Assembly: GCF_964199755.1 (NCBI RefSeq) | Contig: NC_133896.1 | Coordinates: 66,319,142 to 66,383,141 of the forward strand | Direction of reading: 5' to 3' | DNA length: 64,000 nucleotides | Origin: Larus michahellis | Lineage: Eukaryota > Chordata > Aves > Charadriiformes > Laridae | Shown: positions 1 through 13,000 of the stretch, in pieces | Layout of the letters: the number at the start of each line of letters is the position of its first letter | Numbering within the stretch: position 1 is the stretch's first letter | Position numbers and translations under genes: made by a program | The notes under the pieces: model-generated | Told to the model about the DNA's origin: nothing | The model's input: the letters and a program-made list of their open reading frames with translations, nothing else | The model's database searches: none

Positions 1-3000
1 AGCAGGATAGTAGGCAAAGCAGTTATGTCATTAAGAGCAGTATTTAATTTAGAGTTAGACTTCAGGAAGAAAATCGAGGGAATTGAACAATTTTGTTGTA
101 CACAATGCTGTTAGCACTACTACCTTGTTTCTGCAAGAAAGCAGAAATCAATTCATTCTGTATTACTCATAGCAAATGATGAAGCTAAAATCTTGTCAGT
201 AAACTTGGCATAACTGAAAAATGGATGTTTTTGTGCCTAGAGGCGGGAGCGCAAACAGAAGGTTGAACATGAAACTAAAAGAGTAGGTAACATGCAGCAC
301 TGGGTAACAATGGGATTAAGGTGTTCCAGCTTGATTCACCTTTACACTCAAGCTGAGTAGAATCTTGTGTCCACTGGTGGTGGTACAGGTACAAAACCTG
401 GTTGCCTCACTAAGTAGCTCTGAGCACAAGTAAGGTGTTGTGCACCCAACTATGCATAGTATTACTGTAACTGAAATTGTCATCATACTGGAATAGTCTC
501 AAGCACTTTAAGATGCCTTGGAATTTCTGGTGTCAGATTAGCTTAAATGCAAGATGCTTCCTAATGAAATGAGTCTCTTATTTTTGTATAGGATGGAAAG
601 ACGCATGGTTTAAGTGGTGGGCAAAACTTTGCAGTAAGGAAAAAGGAGGGTCTTCAGTCAGTTGGGGAAACTTGCTAACTGCCTAGGGATCTTCATAGTA
701 ATATGCAAGTCAGTCAAATTAAACTAAATGGAATGTTGGAATGTAAGGCTACTTAAGATGGATTACTGAATTAAGTTAAGCATATTTTTAAAATATTCAA
801 ACTTTGATTTGCATAGTAGACCACAGTGAAATACCAGCTGGCTATATATTTGTTTAGTAGCTACTGACCAATCCTAATATCAAAAGAATATTGAATGAGT
901 AAAAATAGTGTATTTTCAACCTATCTATCTTCCACAACCACTTTTTAGAAAATAAATGTCTAATTTGACTTGTGCATATAAAGAACAATTAAAATAATAT
1001 TTTAGACTTTTTGGATAATGAAACCTCTCTTGCTGTTTATATGAAGAGGAGGCAATGCACTGCTATAGCTGGATGCATTTCACTCCCAGGGAGAACCTAA
1101 AATAACCTTGTGCAGGGATCTAGGCATGGTAAATAAAAGGCTTATGTCACTGCTGCTGCTTTCTGGAGATGAAATTAACCTTTCTTTACTCCCTGCAATA
1201 ACTGTTACAGCTCTGAGACATCTTTTAATAAACTGCTAGGTTTTGAGATCTTAAATATGCTTATTTAACTTAATGTACTATGAGGTACAATACCTAAGAA
1301 GTTGGGCCTAAGGCAGCAGAGTGAGCTGATGTACAGCCCTGTTAAACTGTTACTCTATTTAAATGGTTGTACAACCTGTGGACCAGCAAATTTGGTTAGA
1401 GCTGAATTTGTAGCCTGCTGTGTGAAAGCAAAACAGTTTGTCCCTTGCTGTCATCCAGTGCCATTTAATTCATACCTGCTGTGAATGCTGCTCTGAGTAG
1501 AAAGCAAATGTTAACTGTATATCTACATGGCACAGCTGGCAATCACTGTTGTGATTACAGTTTAGGTATTACCATTCCAGCTCACTTAGTATTCCACAGC
1601 TAAAAAAAACCTGAAGAGGAATTGAGGTCCTGTATCATAGGATGGGGTTTTACTATTTGTGGTGGTTGAAATGTATGTTAGTGTTATGTATAAGTAGACC
1701 TTCAGTCTCTAAAAAAAAAAAAAAAATATAAATCGAGCTTTAACAGGAATACCTAGTATGTTAACACTTTGACTAGTAAAATTCCAAAGTGGTCAGAGTG
1801 CCCTTTGGCTTATTGGCAATGGTTTAACAGGTCCTAAAACAAATTCTAGGTTTTTCAGCTCCATTTTTAGTCAGGTTTTTTGGTTATATGTCAAAACAGT
1901 TTTTCTTGAATGTATAAGTAATGTTGACGTTAGGTTTCAGAAACATTAAGACAAATTAGACCCTAAACTTATCAGTACTGTGTAAAATGAATGTGAATGT
2001 TGTTTGAACCATAGTGTTAAGTGATGTCAGCATGTGTAAGTCTGATGTGAGCTGGCCTAACAAGTGACTAAACTCACAATCTGCTACCAGCTTGTAGTGA
2101 CTTCCAGAAATGTATCTGACTGTAGGCTAGAAAGAGAACTTGCTTTAAAACCATCTTAAGGATATCAAGTTCCTGCTCTTTTTCAAAGCATCTATTTTGT
2201 AAAGGCATAAAACCTGACATACTTTAACTTTCTGATGCTTTTTTGTGTATGCGCTGTATTACACTTAAATATTCTCATTTTGAACACTAAAGTACCAGCA
2301 AAACAGCAAATCAATGTGAGATAACTTCACTGTAGCTGCTTCTGGCTGGTGTATTTTAATATTTGCAGGAACTAGAAAATAACTTCTACAGAATGGAGAG
2401 TCTTAATGTTTTAATCTCGGCTTAAAGCCCTAATATCGCATATGTAACCCTGTATGCTTGGTCTTCTAGTTAAAGAATGCTACCAGCATAATGAATGGAG
2501 CATGAGCTGGGGAAGGAGATGAAGACTAATAAGTTGTAAAAGCATACAGAAGATTGTATCATCTTTGCAACTACAAGTGAAACACTGCAGTCTCTTCTGC
2601 TTCCATGCTTTTGGGGCTGTTTTTACTTGTTTTTGTTTAATGTACAAGTCTAACTTATGTAGCTAGTGGACAATAGCTTTGGACACTGCCAGACTTGACC
2701 TGGTTAGGTGACTTAAAGGTGAAAAGCTTCTGTTATCCATTTTCAAACATTTAGAACCAGTTTTGTTGTGTCTAAACTGTAGTGAGGAGGAAGAGGGTAA
2801 TAGAAGCATTAATCAGTTTGACCCATAATGGATTTACCATGACAGCAAGTGTTTTAAGATTGTCTGCTTGTGAAGGCTAATAAAGTGATGGACAGGAAGA
2901 TTCATATTCCTAGTAAATTAATCTAAACTTGCTCAGATTTAACTTTATTCAACTGTATCTTTTGTCCTACAGTTAGATCCTTAATAGCTTTAGTTCCTGT

Positions 3001-3903
3001 TCATTTTTGGAAACAATACAGCAATATAAACTTGCGTAGTGAGTAGCTAAAGGTAGTGCTTGCGCATCAGAAATTCCAATTAAGATTGAGTAGTAAAAAG
3101 ATGCACTCTTCTATATAGTAATAAATATATAAAATAAATATATAAATATAGTAATAGAATAAAATAAAACTTCTTACAGCTCAACAAGTAGCTGTTGTGT
3201 GGGACACATAGATATTAGAAATGGAGTCCTCCAGACTTAATGTATGTACATGGATTATGCTTTGTGAGGCTCACTAAACCCTGCGAGCTTCTTCCTTGTG
3301 CATGCTTTTGGAATCTCTGCAAATGCTAATGATAAGGTTCAGAGATAACTGTTGAAGAGTATTTTGGCTTCTTGTCCTAAAATTGGACAAAGAGCATTTC
3401 ATCAATTTGTTTTGAATGTAGTGTGACAATTAAATGTCATGACACCTATACCCCTCTGCCATATCATCTTCTACTGTCTTCATATAAATACTCAGCTATG
3501 TTGCTATACGATATATTGAAGTAGTAACCTTCTATTAGAATGACAGATGTTTGTACTCTAGGAAAGTAAAGGCTTTCACATGTTTCTCTGTCTCAAAATT
3601 TGGGCCAGTTGAAATAATGCAACTACTTAATGTCTTCAGATCTGCCTCCCTCTAGCTGTGTAGACAAACATAAGAGCAGCAAAGCTTTAGAGAAGCACTA
3701 AAAATTATGGTTTAAAAATACTTATAACAAGCCTACTCTTTCCCCAAGTTGCTTTCAAAAGACATTAGACTATCTAGACAGTCTTAGTATTATTGTCACT
3801 CTGTAAATAGCAGGGCTTCTGCTCTTTAAATAGTTTACTATCATGAATTTTCTGATACCTTAGATCTGCCTATTCTCTAATAAAATATTTTCCTCTTTTA
3901 AAG
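1..3903 (+). other. CAPRIN2: Probable CAPRIN2 intron
   Basis: No caprin-like open frame was found in this 3.9 kb, so it is best read as intron upstream of the first recognised exon. It holds an A-run near 1711-1726 and an AT-rich simple tract near 3118-3170. A weak candidate 42-nt exon at 592-633 is discussed under findings. The start of the gene is outside the window. Confidence 0.6.
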
Positions 3904-4017
3904 TTAAGCGAGAAACCAGTTCAGGTGAACTCTAATGGACCATCTGAAACAACAAGGAGCAATAAGGCCCTGCAGAAGTCTTTAGCTACAAAGTTAGGCT
4001 CCCATGTGGGAGCACAG
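3904..4017 (+). CDS. CAPRIN2: CAPRIN2 coding exon, probable (38 codons)
   Basis: A pyrimidine-rich tract ending in AAAG gives the acceptor, and CAG|GTGTAT gives a rather weak donor. The frame starts LSEKPVQVNSNG and ends LGSHVGAQ, phase 0 at both ends, and joins in frame to the next exon. A stop follows at 4030, so the exon must end before it; CAT|GTGGGA after 4005 is a second possible donor. I cannot match this segment to the mammalian protein from memory. It sits where the low-complexity linker would be expected, so it is called on splice sites and frame alone. Confidence 0.55.
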
Positions 4018-7000
4018 GTGTATTTTCCATGACAAACTTGAAAAGTTCAATGTAATACTTTCTGCAGGAGCTGGTGCGTTGAGAGTATCTGGTGCGTTGA
4101 GAGTATCTGGCTTGTTATTGGAAGCACTTTGGTCTAATCCTGAGTAACCTACTTGCAATGTATCTCTCGGGTGCAGTTTCTTCAGAATGTCTGGAAATGA
4201 CATCCTAAAAGATCTGTACTTCCTAGCATTGGCTCTACTGGGAGGAAGTATGTTTTAAATCTTGAGTGATGCAGCTTTGATTTTTAAGTTTGTTCTGCCC
4301 TTCAGCTTAAATATATGGGTTTCCTTAGATGGAGGTGCCTAATTTTGCACTAAATGCAGGCAACTTATTGTCTTCTGTACAGATGACTGTAAGAAACAGA
4401 ATGAAACGAATTAATTTGGTGGCTTAACTAGTTGTGGCAACAGGATGCTGACTTTTTTAACAAAGTGAAATCTTGATTTAGGAAATACCAATAACAGCAC
4501 AGAATTCTTTGGCCCTTGGTGTCTGACACCTATAGGTTTCTCTGGAAGTATGTTGGATAAGGCAGTGTGTTTGCTTCCAGTATTAGATTTAATATCTTTT
4601 CTCCTTATTAGGTGCCTAAACCTGTACATCAGCCAGCTGCAGAATTTTGCTCTACTTCAACTCTTCCAAAAGATCCAGTATTGAGAAGGGAAAAACTTCA
4701 GGATCTGATGACTCAGATTCAAGGGACTTACAACTTCATGCAAGTATGTTTCTCTGCTGTTGTATCACAAAGCTCCAATTCCTACTGGGTTAGGGAAAAC
4801 AGTGCTGACAATGAATGTTTGCAATGAATGAATCTGTCTCTAGCTAACAGCAACTTGTCAATTGAGAATGTTTCATTTTTATCTAGAGTTTAATTTTTTT
4901 CTCTTAACCGATGATCGTTTTTCCAAAAGGAGTCCATTCTGGATTTTGATAAAGCTTCACCAAGTGCCATTGGTTCATCCCAACCACCTTCAGTTACTCC
5001 AGCAAGTAGTCCTGTAGGTAGGTAATACTGTAAGTGTAAATTGTATGTAAGATCTTGTAAACACTAACAAGGTCTGCTTGGGCTGTAGATCAGTAGGCCT
5101 GGTGAAGACACCTTGTCTAATTAAAGAATAGTAATGTCTGATTAAAAAAAATTGCAGCTTGAGCCACTCACCTGCTTATTTGTTGCTGGAGGTGGCTTAA
5201 TTTGCTGCATCTGCCTGGAAATGGAATGCTTTGTAATAATCACTGACTGGCATATGCACCTGAACCCAGCTGCAGAACTGACATGCTGCATCTGTGTAAC
5301 AAATTTGTCTAGATGTATATAGACAAGTATATAAACACATGAATGAGCTCAGGATAAAGAGCAATTATCTAGCTACACTTAAAAAAAAAAATTGAACTTT
5401 CTACAATGGTCCATGTTAAGAAACTGGGTGGCTCTTGGATTGTAAAACACAATTACCCAGTTTATTAAATACTTAATTGCTTTTTTATCTGGAAAGTAAG
5501 TATCTCTATAGTGATAGAAATATTTTTATAATTGAATACCTATCCTCTTTTACAAAAAACATTTTATTTGCAGTGCTCACTAAAAATAGCGTGCATCTTC
5601 ATATAACAAGTTTTCAAAAAGTAGAAGTGCACACTGAAACTACATGTAGTGTTTGAATTTAAAAGTAAATGTTGCTTAACATATTCTTTTTTTACAGCTT
5701 CAAAAGAAAAGAAACTGTCAAGTCAGAGTGATTTTCTTCAACAGCCCCTTCAAGTAAGTTGAAGTTAGGACAGAAGAAGCAGAGCTGTAGCCAAAGAATG
5801 ATGTAGAGGTTATTCACTGGAATAGACTTAGTACTTTAATTGTTTTTCTCGTTGTCTGTAGTTTTGTAATAAACTTCATATAACTTAGTAGCTTGCACAC
5901 TTAAGATCACTCATGCTGACAAAGTTGGCTGCTCTTATGCCTAAAAAAGCAGCGACAAATGTTTGAAGTTTCTTGAAGTAAAACAGCATGTCGAAGACAT
6001 GCTGAAATAGTTTGAATATTTAACCCACAGATTTGAGACATAGCTAAGTTGTGTGCAGGAGAACATGCTGCTTCTTTCCTAGGCAGTGCATGTCTTCAAC
6101 TTTGAGACCCTCACTCATGCTGAAGATACAGTGTCTCCAAGCTTTGACAGCCATGGTTAAGTGAACCTTAAATTCACTTAACTGTGCTTGCATTGTCTTG
6201 CTACTTTGGTTTTTAAATGGGTTTCCTCACCACTAATGAGAATTCCTAAGAAACTTTGACTAACTGGTCAAAGCACTTCAGCTCCTGCCTCGTTCTGAGG
6301 TTTACTTGGAAATGCCCAGAGTGTGAGTTTCAGTGAAACCAAACATTTAAGATAAACTTTCAAAACCTTATCTCAGCTTTCTCTTCTTGCAAGGCTGCTT
6401 CATCATCCATGACACTGCATGGTTCAAATACTTCCCTAGCATCTGCTGATCAGACTCTTTCTGGCTCTGAAACTGAAGACTTGGTGACACCACAGGCACC
6501 ACAGGTAATATACCCCGGAGTTCATTGGCGTTTAAAGATCTGTGCAATAGCCAGCCCTAACAGAAAGCTGTGGTGGGGCCTCTCCTGAATAACTGTACTT
6601 GATCAACATACAAGGACAGAATGCAAGTAACAGCAATAGTATACCCTACATTCAGGAATACTTAAAGATGGTTGGAGAAGCCTTCCTAATACTGCATGAA
6701 TGCAAAGTGAACAGCCTGCCCCTTGAAACGGGAAGGGTGTGGGATGAAAAATGCAGGCTAGAAAGTGTGGTGTGTATTCTTCTGGGAACATATGAGCAGC
6801 ATAAATATTTGCTTTGGTTAGTGTAAAATACTTCCTCTAATGATAACATAGAGGATGCATAAATTGGGATGGATATTGTCATGAAATAGCAGACTTCTGT
6901 GTAAGCTGAAGACTGAGATGCGTTCTCTCAAGCACTAACTGAAGAAATACTGGGAATCCGAGTTCCTGATTTTTTTAGCCAAGACCTCAAACATTCCTTC

Positions 7001-10000
7001 CTTAACTATTTATGTGCAGTTAGATGTCCAACTAGCATTCAGATATTATTTAGGGCTGGAAATAGTATTTCAATTTAGGCATATCACTGCTGTAAAGATC
7101 CTCTTGCTAAGTGTTGCCATGTTCAGAAACACATGGGTCTTTCCTTTTGGACTCTCTAATACAATGTATGTAGATTATAATGGAGAAATGTTCATGCTTT
7201 TAAAATATGTTTTGCTGATGTACATGCTATCAGTATACTGTGCATGTAGTATTTACTCCTTAGTATACTACATAGTTGAATAGAACTCTTGACAGGGATA
7301 TTATAGTGTTTCTACCTCTTGAATCAGCAGTTTTGGCCTTGTTCTTGACACCTTCTCTCACTTCTACAGTTTCATAAGACTACTTGTGCTGCAAGGATTA
7401 AATTATTTTGATGTTTAATATGCATCAAAGGCTTGTGCTGTGCTATAATGTAGAACATGTGATTTGGTAGAATGTTCCAAGTATTTTTGCAAACTTACTG
7501 TTTGGGATTAGGGTTGCTTGTGCTCAGCGTGTCTAGTTCCTTAGGCTTGAAGTGTGGTGTCTTTCTTTTCCATTCCTACTTTTTATGGTAAGTAGTAGAT
7601 GAGCTTTGTTTGGTCCCAGCACAACCAGGGAATACACTATGTGGTGACAGTGCACTCTCCTGCTATGCATGTGCAGTTCTGTCTGATGCACCTGTGATGG
7701 TATACATGGTCAGAATGGGACTGGTAGTCTTTAGCCCTAGGCTGTGTATCTAAGCATAAGCAACTCTTAAACTTAGCATTACAAGCGTGAGCTAATTGTA
7801 GCACATGCAGGTTTTGCAAAAGCAAACAAAAGTTTGGCTCTGAAGCCTTGTTCAACAGAGCTTACCAAAAGTTTAACATCAGACATGTCTCTCCATGTGT
7901 GTCACAGACTTCATTGCAAATAATAGACTGAAGCAATCTGCAATTCTTAAAAGTATCTGACTTTGCAGGGCTAGTTGTACAACCTGTTGTGTAAGAAGGG
8001 TAATCTAAGTCTGAATCTCTAAAGCATGAAGCTTTTGGTTAAGACGACTGTTTAGTACATTTACTTTGGACTTAATGTTTGTCATGGTCTTTCAAAATCC
8101 ACTTGTTTCAACTTGTGCACTGGTATTTCATAGCTCGAGTAGAACTTTGTGCTTTCTGCAATACTGTTTGTAATAGCAGGCACATGTATGGCTTCTTCCA
8201 GGCATCAGCATCGCTTTCTCAAGAGACTGAGAAATATACTTCCCAGCCACTGTATCAGACAAGTTCACATATTTCTGAGCCACTGATACCTAAAAAGGTT
8301 GAAATTGCCCAGGTGAGCTATCATAAATACAGGTAAGGCAAATATATTGGTTGCTAAAATGCGTTTAGAGCATTACATTCCTTTTAACTACTGATTCCTA
8401 TAAATATTGGTATTCTGAATCAATACTTCATTTTGCCATCTGCACAGATGAGATTTAATGCTGGTTAATACTTTGTCTGGACAACTCAGCATTGTTTCTA
8501 ATCTGAAACATAATTGATTAAGTTGGGGGGAATCAGCCCCTCTAAACTTCCTAAGTTCCTTTGGAAAAGAGAAGTCACTTTTCATATCAGCCATAGTATA
8601 GTCTTCCAGTAAATGGAACAGAAGGTGTTCTGTGTTTCCTTAGTGATGGGGGAAAAATACCTAATGTCTCTTTATTGTGAAATTATTACAATGAGTGGTA
8701 TGTATAGTAGCTCATAGGCACATTTCACTTAATCAGCAGAGACTGCAATAGAAGTACTGTTTGCTGAGAATGCACAGCAAGATTTGAAATTGTAAGCAAA
8801 AGCTATTTTGTAGCTCTACTATGTCCAAATGTCATCCTGTAGAAACTGCTGACTTCTGTCAGTCTAGGCTTTAGAACAAATTAACTGCTTCTGTTACTGC
8901 CTGAATAACTATCAAGTGACCTCTCATTACATCTGTTCTTCCCTCAGGCAACTATTCCCCTCACAAGTGAGCCACAGTCACCATTGCCTACTTCAAGCAC
9001 CTCCATGTCGCCGGTACCACCAGCGCAGACCTTTCAGTCTCCTCCAGCAAGTAGCAGTTCTGTCACAATAACAGCAGCTCCCTTCCAGGCTATGCAGACT
9101 GTAAGTGTGCAACTTGAGGCCATAGAAGAATAGTTGACAATAATGCTAATAACTTAGTTCTAATACTGAGGAACTGGTTCCCCTTGATACAGCACAGAAC
9201 TTGATAGATAACTTTGTTTTAATGTTTTAATGTTAAAACCTAGACAACTAGGTTTTAATGTTAAAAACCTAGATTAGAACTCTGCTTCTCCGATGCCTTC
9301 AGAACTTAAATCAGATAGTTTAAGAATAGACATCCTGGTTTTGCTCTGTATAGTCCCAAAATCTAATACTGGGATATTCTAGTAGTCACAAGGAACTAAT
9401 AAGAAGTCAGACCTGAAATCAACAGATTTATAGCTGTGCCACAAGGTAAGTTGATTGTACTTAAACTGTTCTTATGTGTAGATTTCACATAATGGACTGC
9501 AGAGGAGAGAGGAAATGCTGAAGTATATAGCTGTTAGGACTAAAAGCTTTCTGAAACACGAATGCATCTGCTTTTTAAAGTGTTTGCTTTAGTGTGGGGT
9601 AAAACTCAGTCCACTGGAATCCTGGAAAATGTGTCCTTGATAGACTGGTGTAGCTCATTATCCTATCTTGTTAACAAGCTGTTGATATAGATATCTAGGA
9701 AATGGTCTACATACTGAGTGTTGTTTCTTGTAAATAGATACTATTTTTTCAGGCCATAAATCATTACTAATGTTCTGTAACATTACTAACACTGCTACTG
9801 TGTAGTAATCTGCATTGCAAGCTTAGAGGGACTCAGAGGGAAGGATCTTCATTTAGTTGTTAGTGTTTCCTTCCCTGTATTTGGGCTTATCTATTCCTCT
9901 GATACCTTCTTCAGAAGGTGCTAGAAACCTTCATTTAATGTTCTTGATCAAAAGCAAGCTTAGAAAGAGGTCATTTGAGATTCTATTTTAACAAATGTAC

Positions 10001-13000
10001 AGTGCAGTTCCACAACTTGCTGGAGAGTCTGCATCTTGTGGTACTGAGACATATGTAGTAGGTTTTGGTGGAAGAAGGTAGCTAATAGCCTCTCAAAGCA
10101 TAGGAATTAGTGACTAAAACATCTGTGACATCCTGGTGTAGTCTATAGTAAATAATGACTCTTTCCTACTTGGTTTTCTGTATTTGTAGAAGAGGTTCAA
10201 TTAAAACCTTCCTCAGAGGTACAGAAGTCTGATATACATTATAAATAAGGCAAGTGGTGGTAGGGAAGTGGTTATTTCTAAGCCAGATCTATTTAAATTA
10301 TGCTAAGTTGCTAGGTGGTGATTTTTCATGGAAGTGGAGAAATAGCAGCATGCTATGATCAAGGAATCCAGAGTCTTCCTGGGGACCTAGTCTATAAGAT
10401 AAGCAATCTGTCATGATATAAACATGGAGTCTTAGTCTCAGTCATTCTGATGACATCTGAACCTAGTGTCTGTGTTCAGAGTCCTTTTGATCAAAATAGT
10501 ATCACTGAAAGTTTGCTTGAACTAATGCTGTGGTGTTTTCAGAGATGTTAAATGTTCAAGATTTCTCTTGGGATTTTGGGATCAAACTGTCAAACACCTG
10601 GCATGAAATTGCTAGGATGTTAATTCCTCTTGTAGCAGTGGCAGTCTTTAACTTTGTGGTGCAGGATTTTCCTTCCTACACTACTTCGATTCTCATTGCA
10701 GCCAGGAAAGCAGCCATTGGATTTCGGTAGATAGCTATGAGTCAGATGGTTTCTTGCCAAATAGTGATAGTACAGTGACAGTAATGGAAGCCTCTGATTA
10801 CATGTCCTTAGAGATGTCTGAATGCCCTATTGCTGCTGTTGTGTGTATGGAAGCTTAAAGGCAGATTCTACCTGTAGCCAAAGTACTCTTATTAGAATTC
10901 CACCTGTAATCTTCACTGGTAGGAAAAAGTAGACCACTTGCTACAAATAGTCCAGGCTGTGGTTGTTGACAGCCTGACTGTAGAGCATCTTCAAATTTCT
11001 TTCAGAAAGAAGATTGCTTTGGATCTCTTTGACCACTCCATGTAGTAAATCAGAACTAGAATTTGTGTTATTTTATAATGGCTCAAGCTTTATACTCAAT
11101 ACTTCAGTACCATGAGGGGTTTCTGTGCTGGCTCCTGGTTAGAGGAAATACTTGGCTGCTTAACCCTGGAAAAAGTGTTCATTTCCCATTGTAATTAGAG
11201 GCTTCTGCAAATGACAAAACTGTCAAGCTGTGAAGCTGTTCCTTGCATCTAGCTGAAGTTAGTCTTGCCTCTGGTATGTCTTAAGACAGTTTATAGTCTT
11301 GGAAAACAGTTAGATACACCTCTATATTCAGTATCAGTACTGCTGACAACTCTTTATAAGGAATTTAGATCCTTTTACTCAAAATAGACTACTTTCCTAT
11401 TTGATCTTGATACTAGTTATCACTTGACAGCATCAGTTCTGGTAATTTTGGGTTATTTGCTATAAAGCAATACAGTCAATGGAGTGACTGAACTTTGGTA
11501 GATTAGATTTAGCTAACAGTAATATCTGTGCACCACCGTACTGCCCAGGCTGTAATGTTAAAATTTGAATTACAGGACTCTGACTTAGGCTACATGTTTA
11601 CTCTGAGGGAACTTAAAACAAGAATAGGAAAGTTGAGGCTCAATTTATGAAAGGGGTGAAGGTTGTCTAATATGGTATTTATCTGAGTGGACAGAGTTGC
11701 ATCAGGTTCCAAGATGTGTATAAAGACCCAAATTCTTTCCAAACATGAATATCTCATCTCAGTGTAGGCTGTCCCAGCTTCAGGTCAAAAGCTGTAGGAC
11801 AGGTATTCAATGAGTCAGTCCAACAGTTGACTTCCCATAGAAGCGAAATAGCTTACTGTATGGTAGCTATTCTATTGATCAAACATGGTAGCTATGATAA
11901 ATCAAGGTATATTTCTTGGGCAGTAGCTACATAAATACAAGTAAACTCTAGAAGCTTACTGAGAAGGAAAAGGTTGGGTTGAAATACAGTGCTCTTGATT
12001 CTAAGAGACAGTAGGTGTTCTAGAAACTGATCTAGGTGTATGGATTTAAACCACAGTATAGCAGGATGATGGCATTAGGCAGAAACTTCAGCTGGTAGTG
12101 TTAAACACTTGTCTTGAAATATGTTGTAGGTATTTAAAGTGAATGCACCACTGCCTCCACGTAAAGACCAGGAAATTAAAGAGGATTCTTCATATTCAGC
12201 AGGATATAACCAGAGTTTCTCTACAGCAAGTACACAGACTCCTCCTCAATGCCAGTTGCAATCTTCTCATATTGCAGAACAAACCTCTCTTTCACAAGAA
12301 TCTCTGTCTTCAGGTGAGAACTGTGCTTGTCTCTCTGTACTTCAAGTAGACTTTAAAGTTCTTCAGGTTATAGTAGTGTTTCAATTCCTTAACATGTGCT
12401 GTGAGTATATGCAGGTTCTTCTAACTCAGTGAAATTCTGAACCACTGTTATGTAGCACCTGTTAACATTAGGGTTACATCAATTCTAATCTAGTTGATGG
12501 TATGGTATGTGAACTTAATTTCAAAACTGCTAGCAGAATGGAAGGCTGTTTCAAAATAGTTTCTATACTAGTTGTGTGGACAGTGCCACCTACAGGCCTG
12601 AAAGATAATTTCCCACCTACTGGGAAACTCAAGTATGCGGTGATAGTTGTCAGTCAAAAAAGTGTTTGCTTGGAGTTGAAGCAGTGATGGAGTACTTCAT
12701 TTGGAGCCATTAATTTGGTCTTTGGTAACAGACACTAGTGCTGTCTGTAGGTCTAGGAGCTGCAGAATGCTAAATAGGATACTTGGGAGAAACTTTCAGT
12801 GCTGAGGGGGATTACCCAAAGTGATAAGTGTTTTGTGCTACTGGTACAAGACTAAAAATGTGTCATCTGAGAGCTGCTTAGGATTTAGAATTTTCTTGTT
12901 TTAAGAATGGGCTGCCATCTTTCCTTTGAATGTAAAGCTCACAATGTAATTATTGTAAAACATAGGGCTAATCTTGACTGTACTATACTTGCCAAAATTT

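Noticed and set aside
1302..1484. 60-codon open frame as a CAPRIN2 exon
   Set aside because: The sequence is not caprin-like, and no convincing acceptor and donor pair bounds it.
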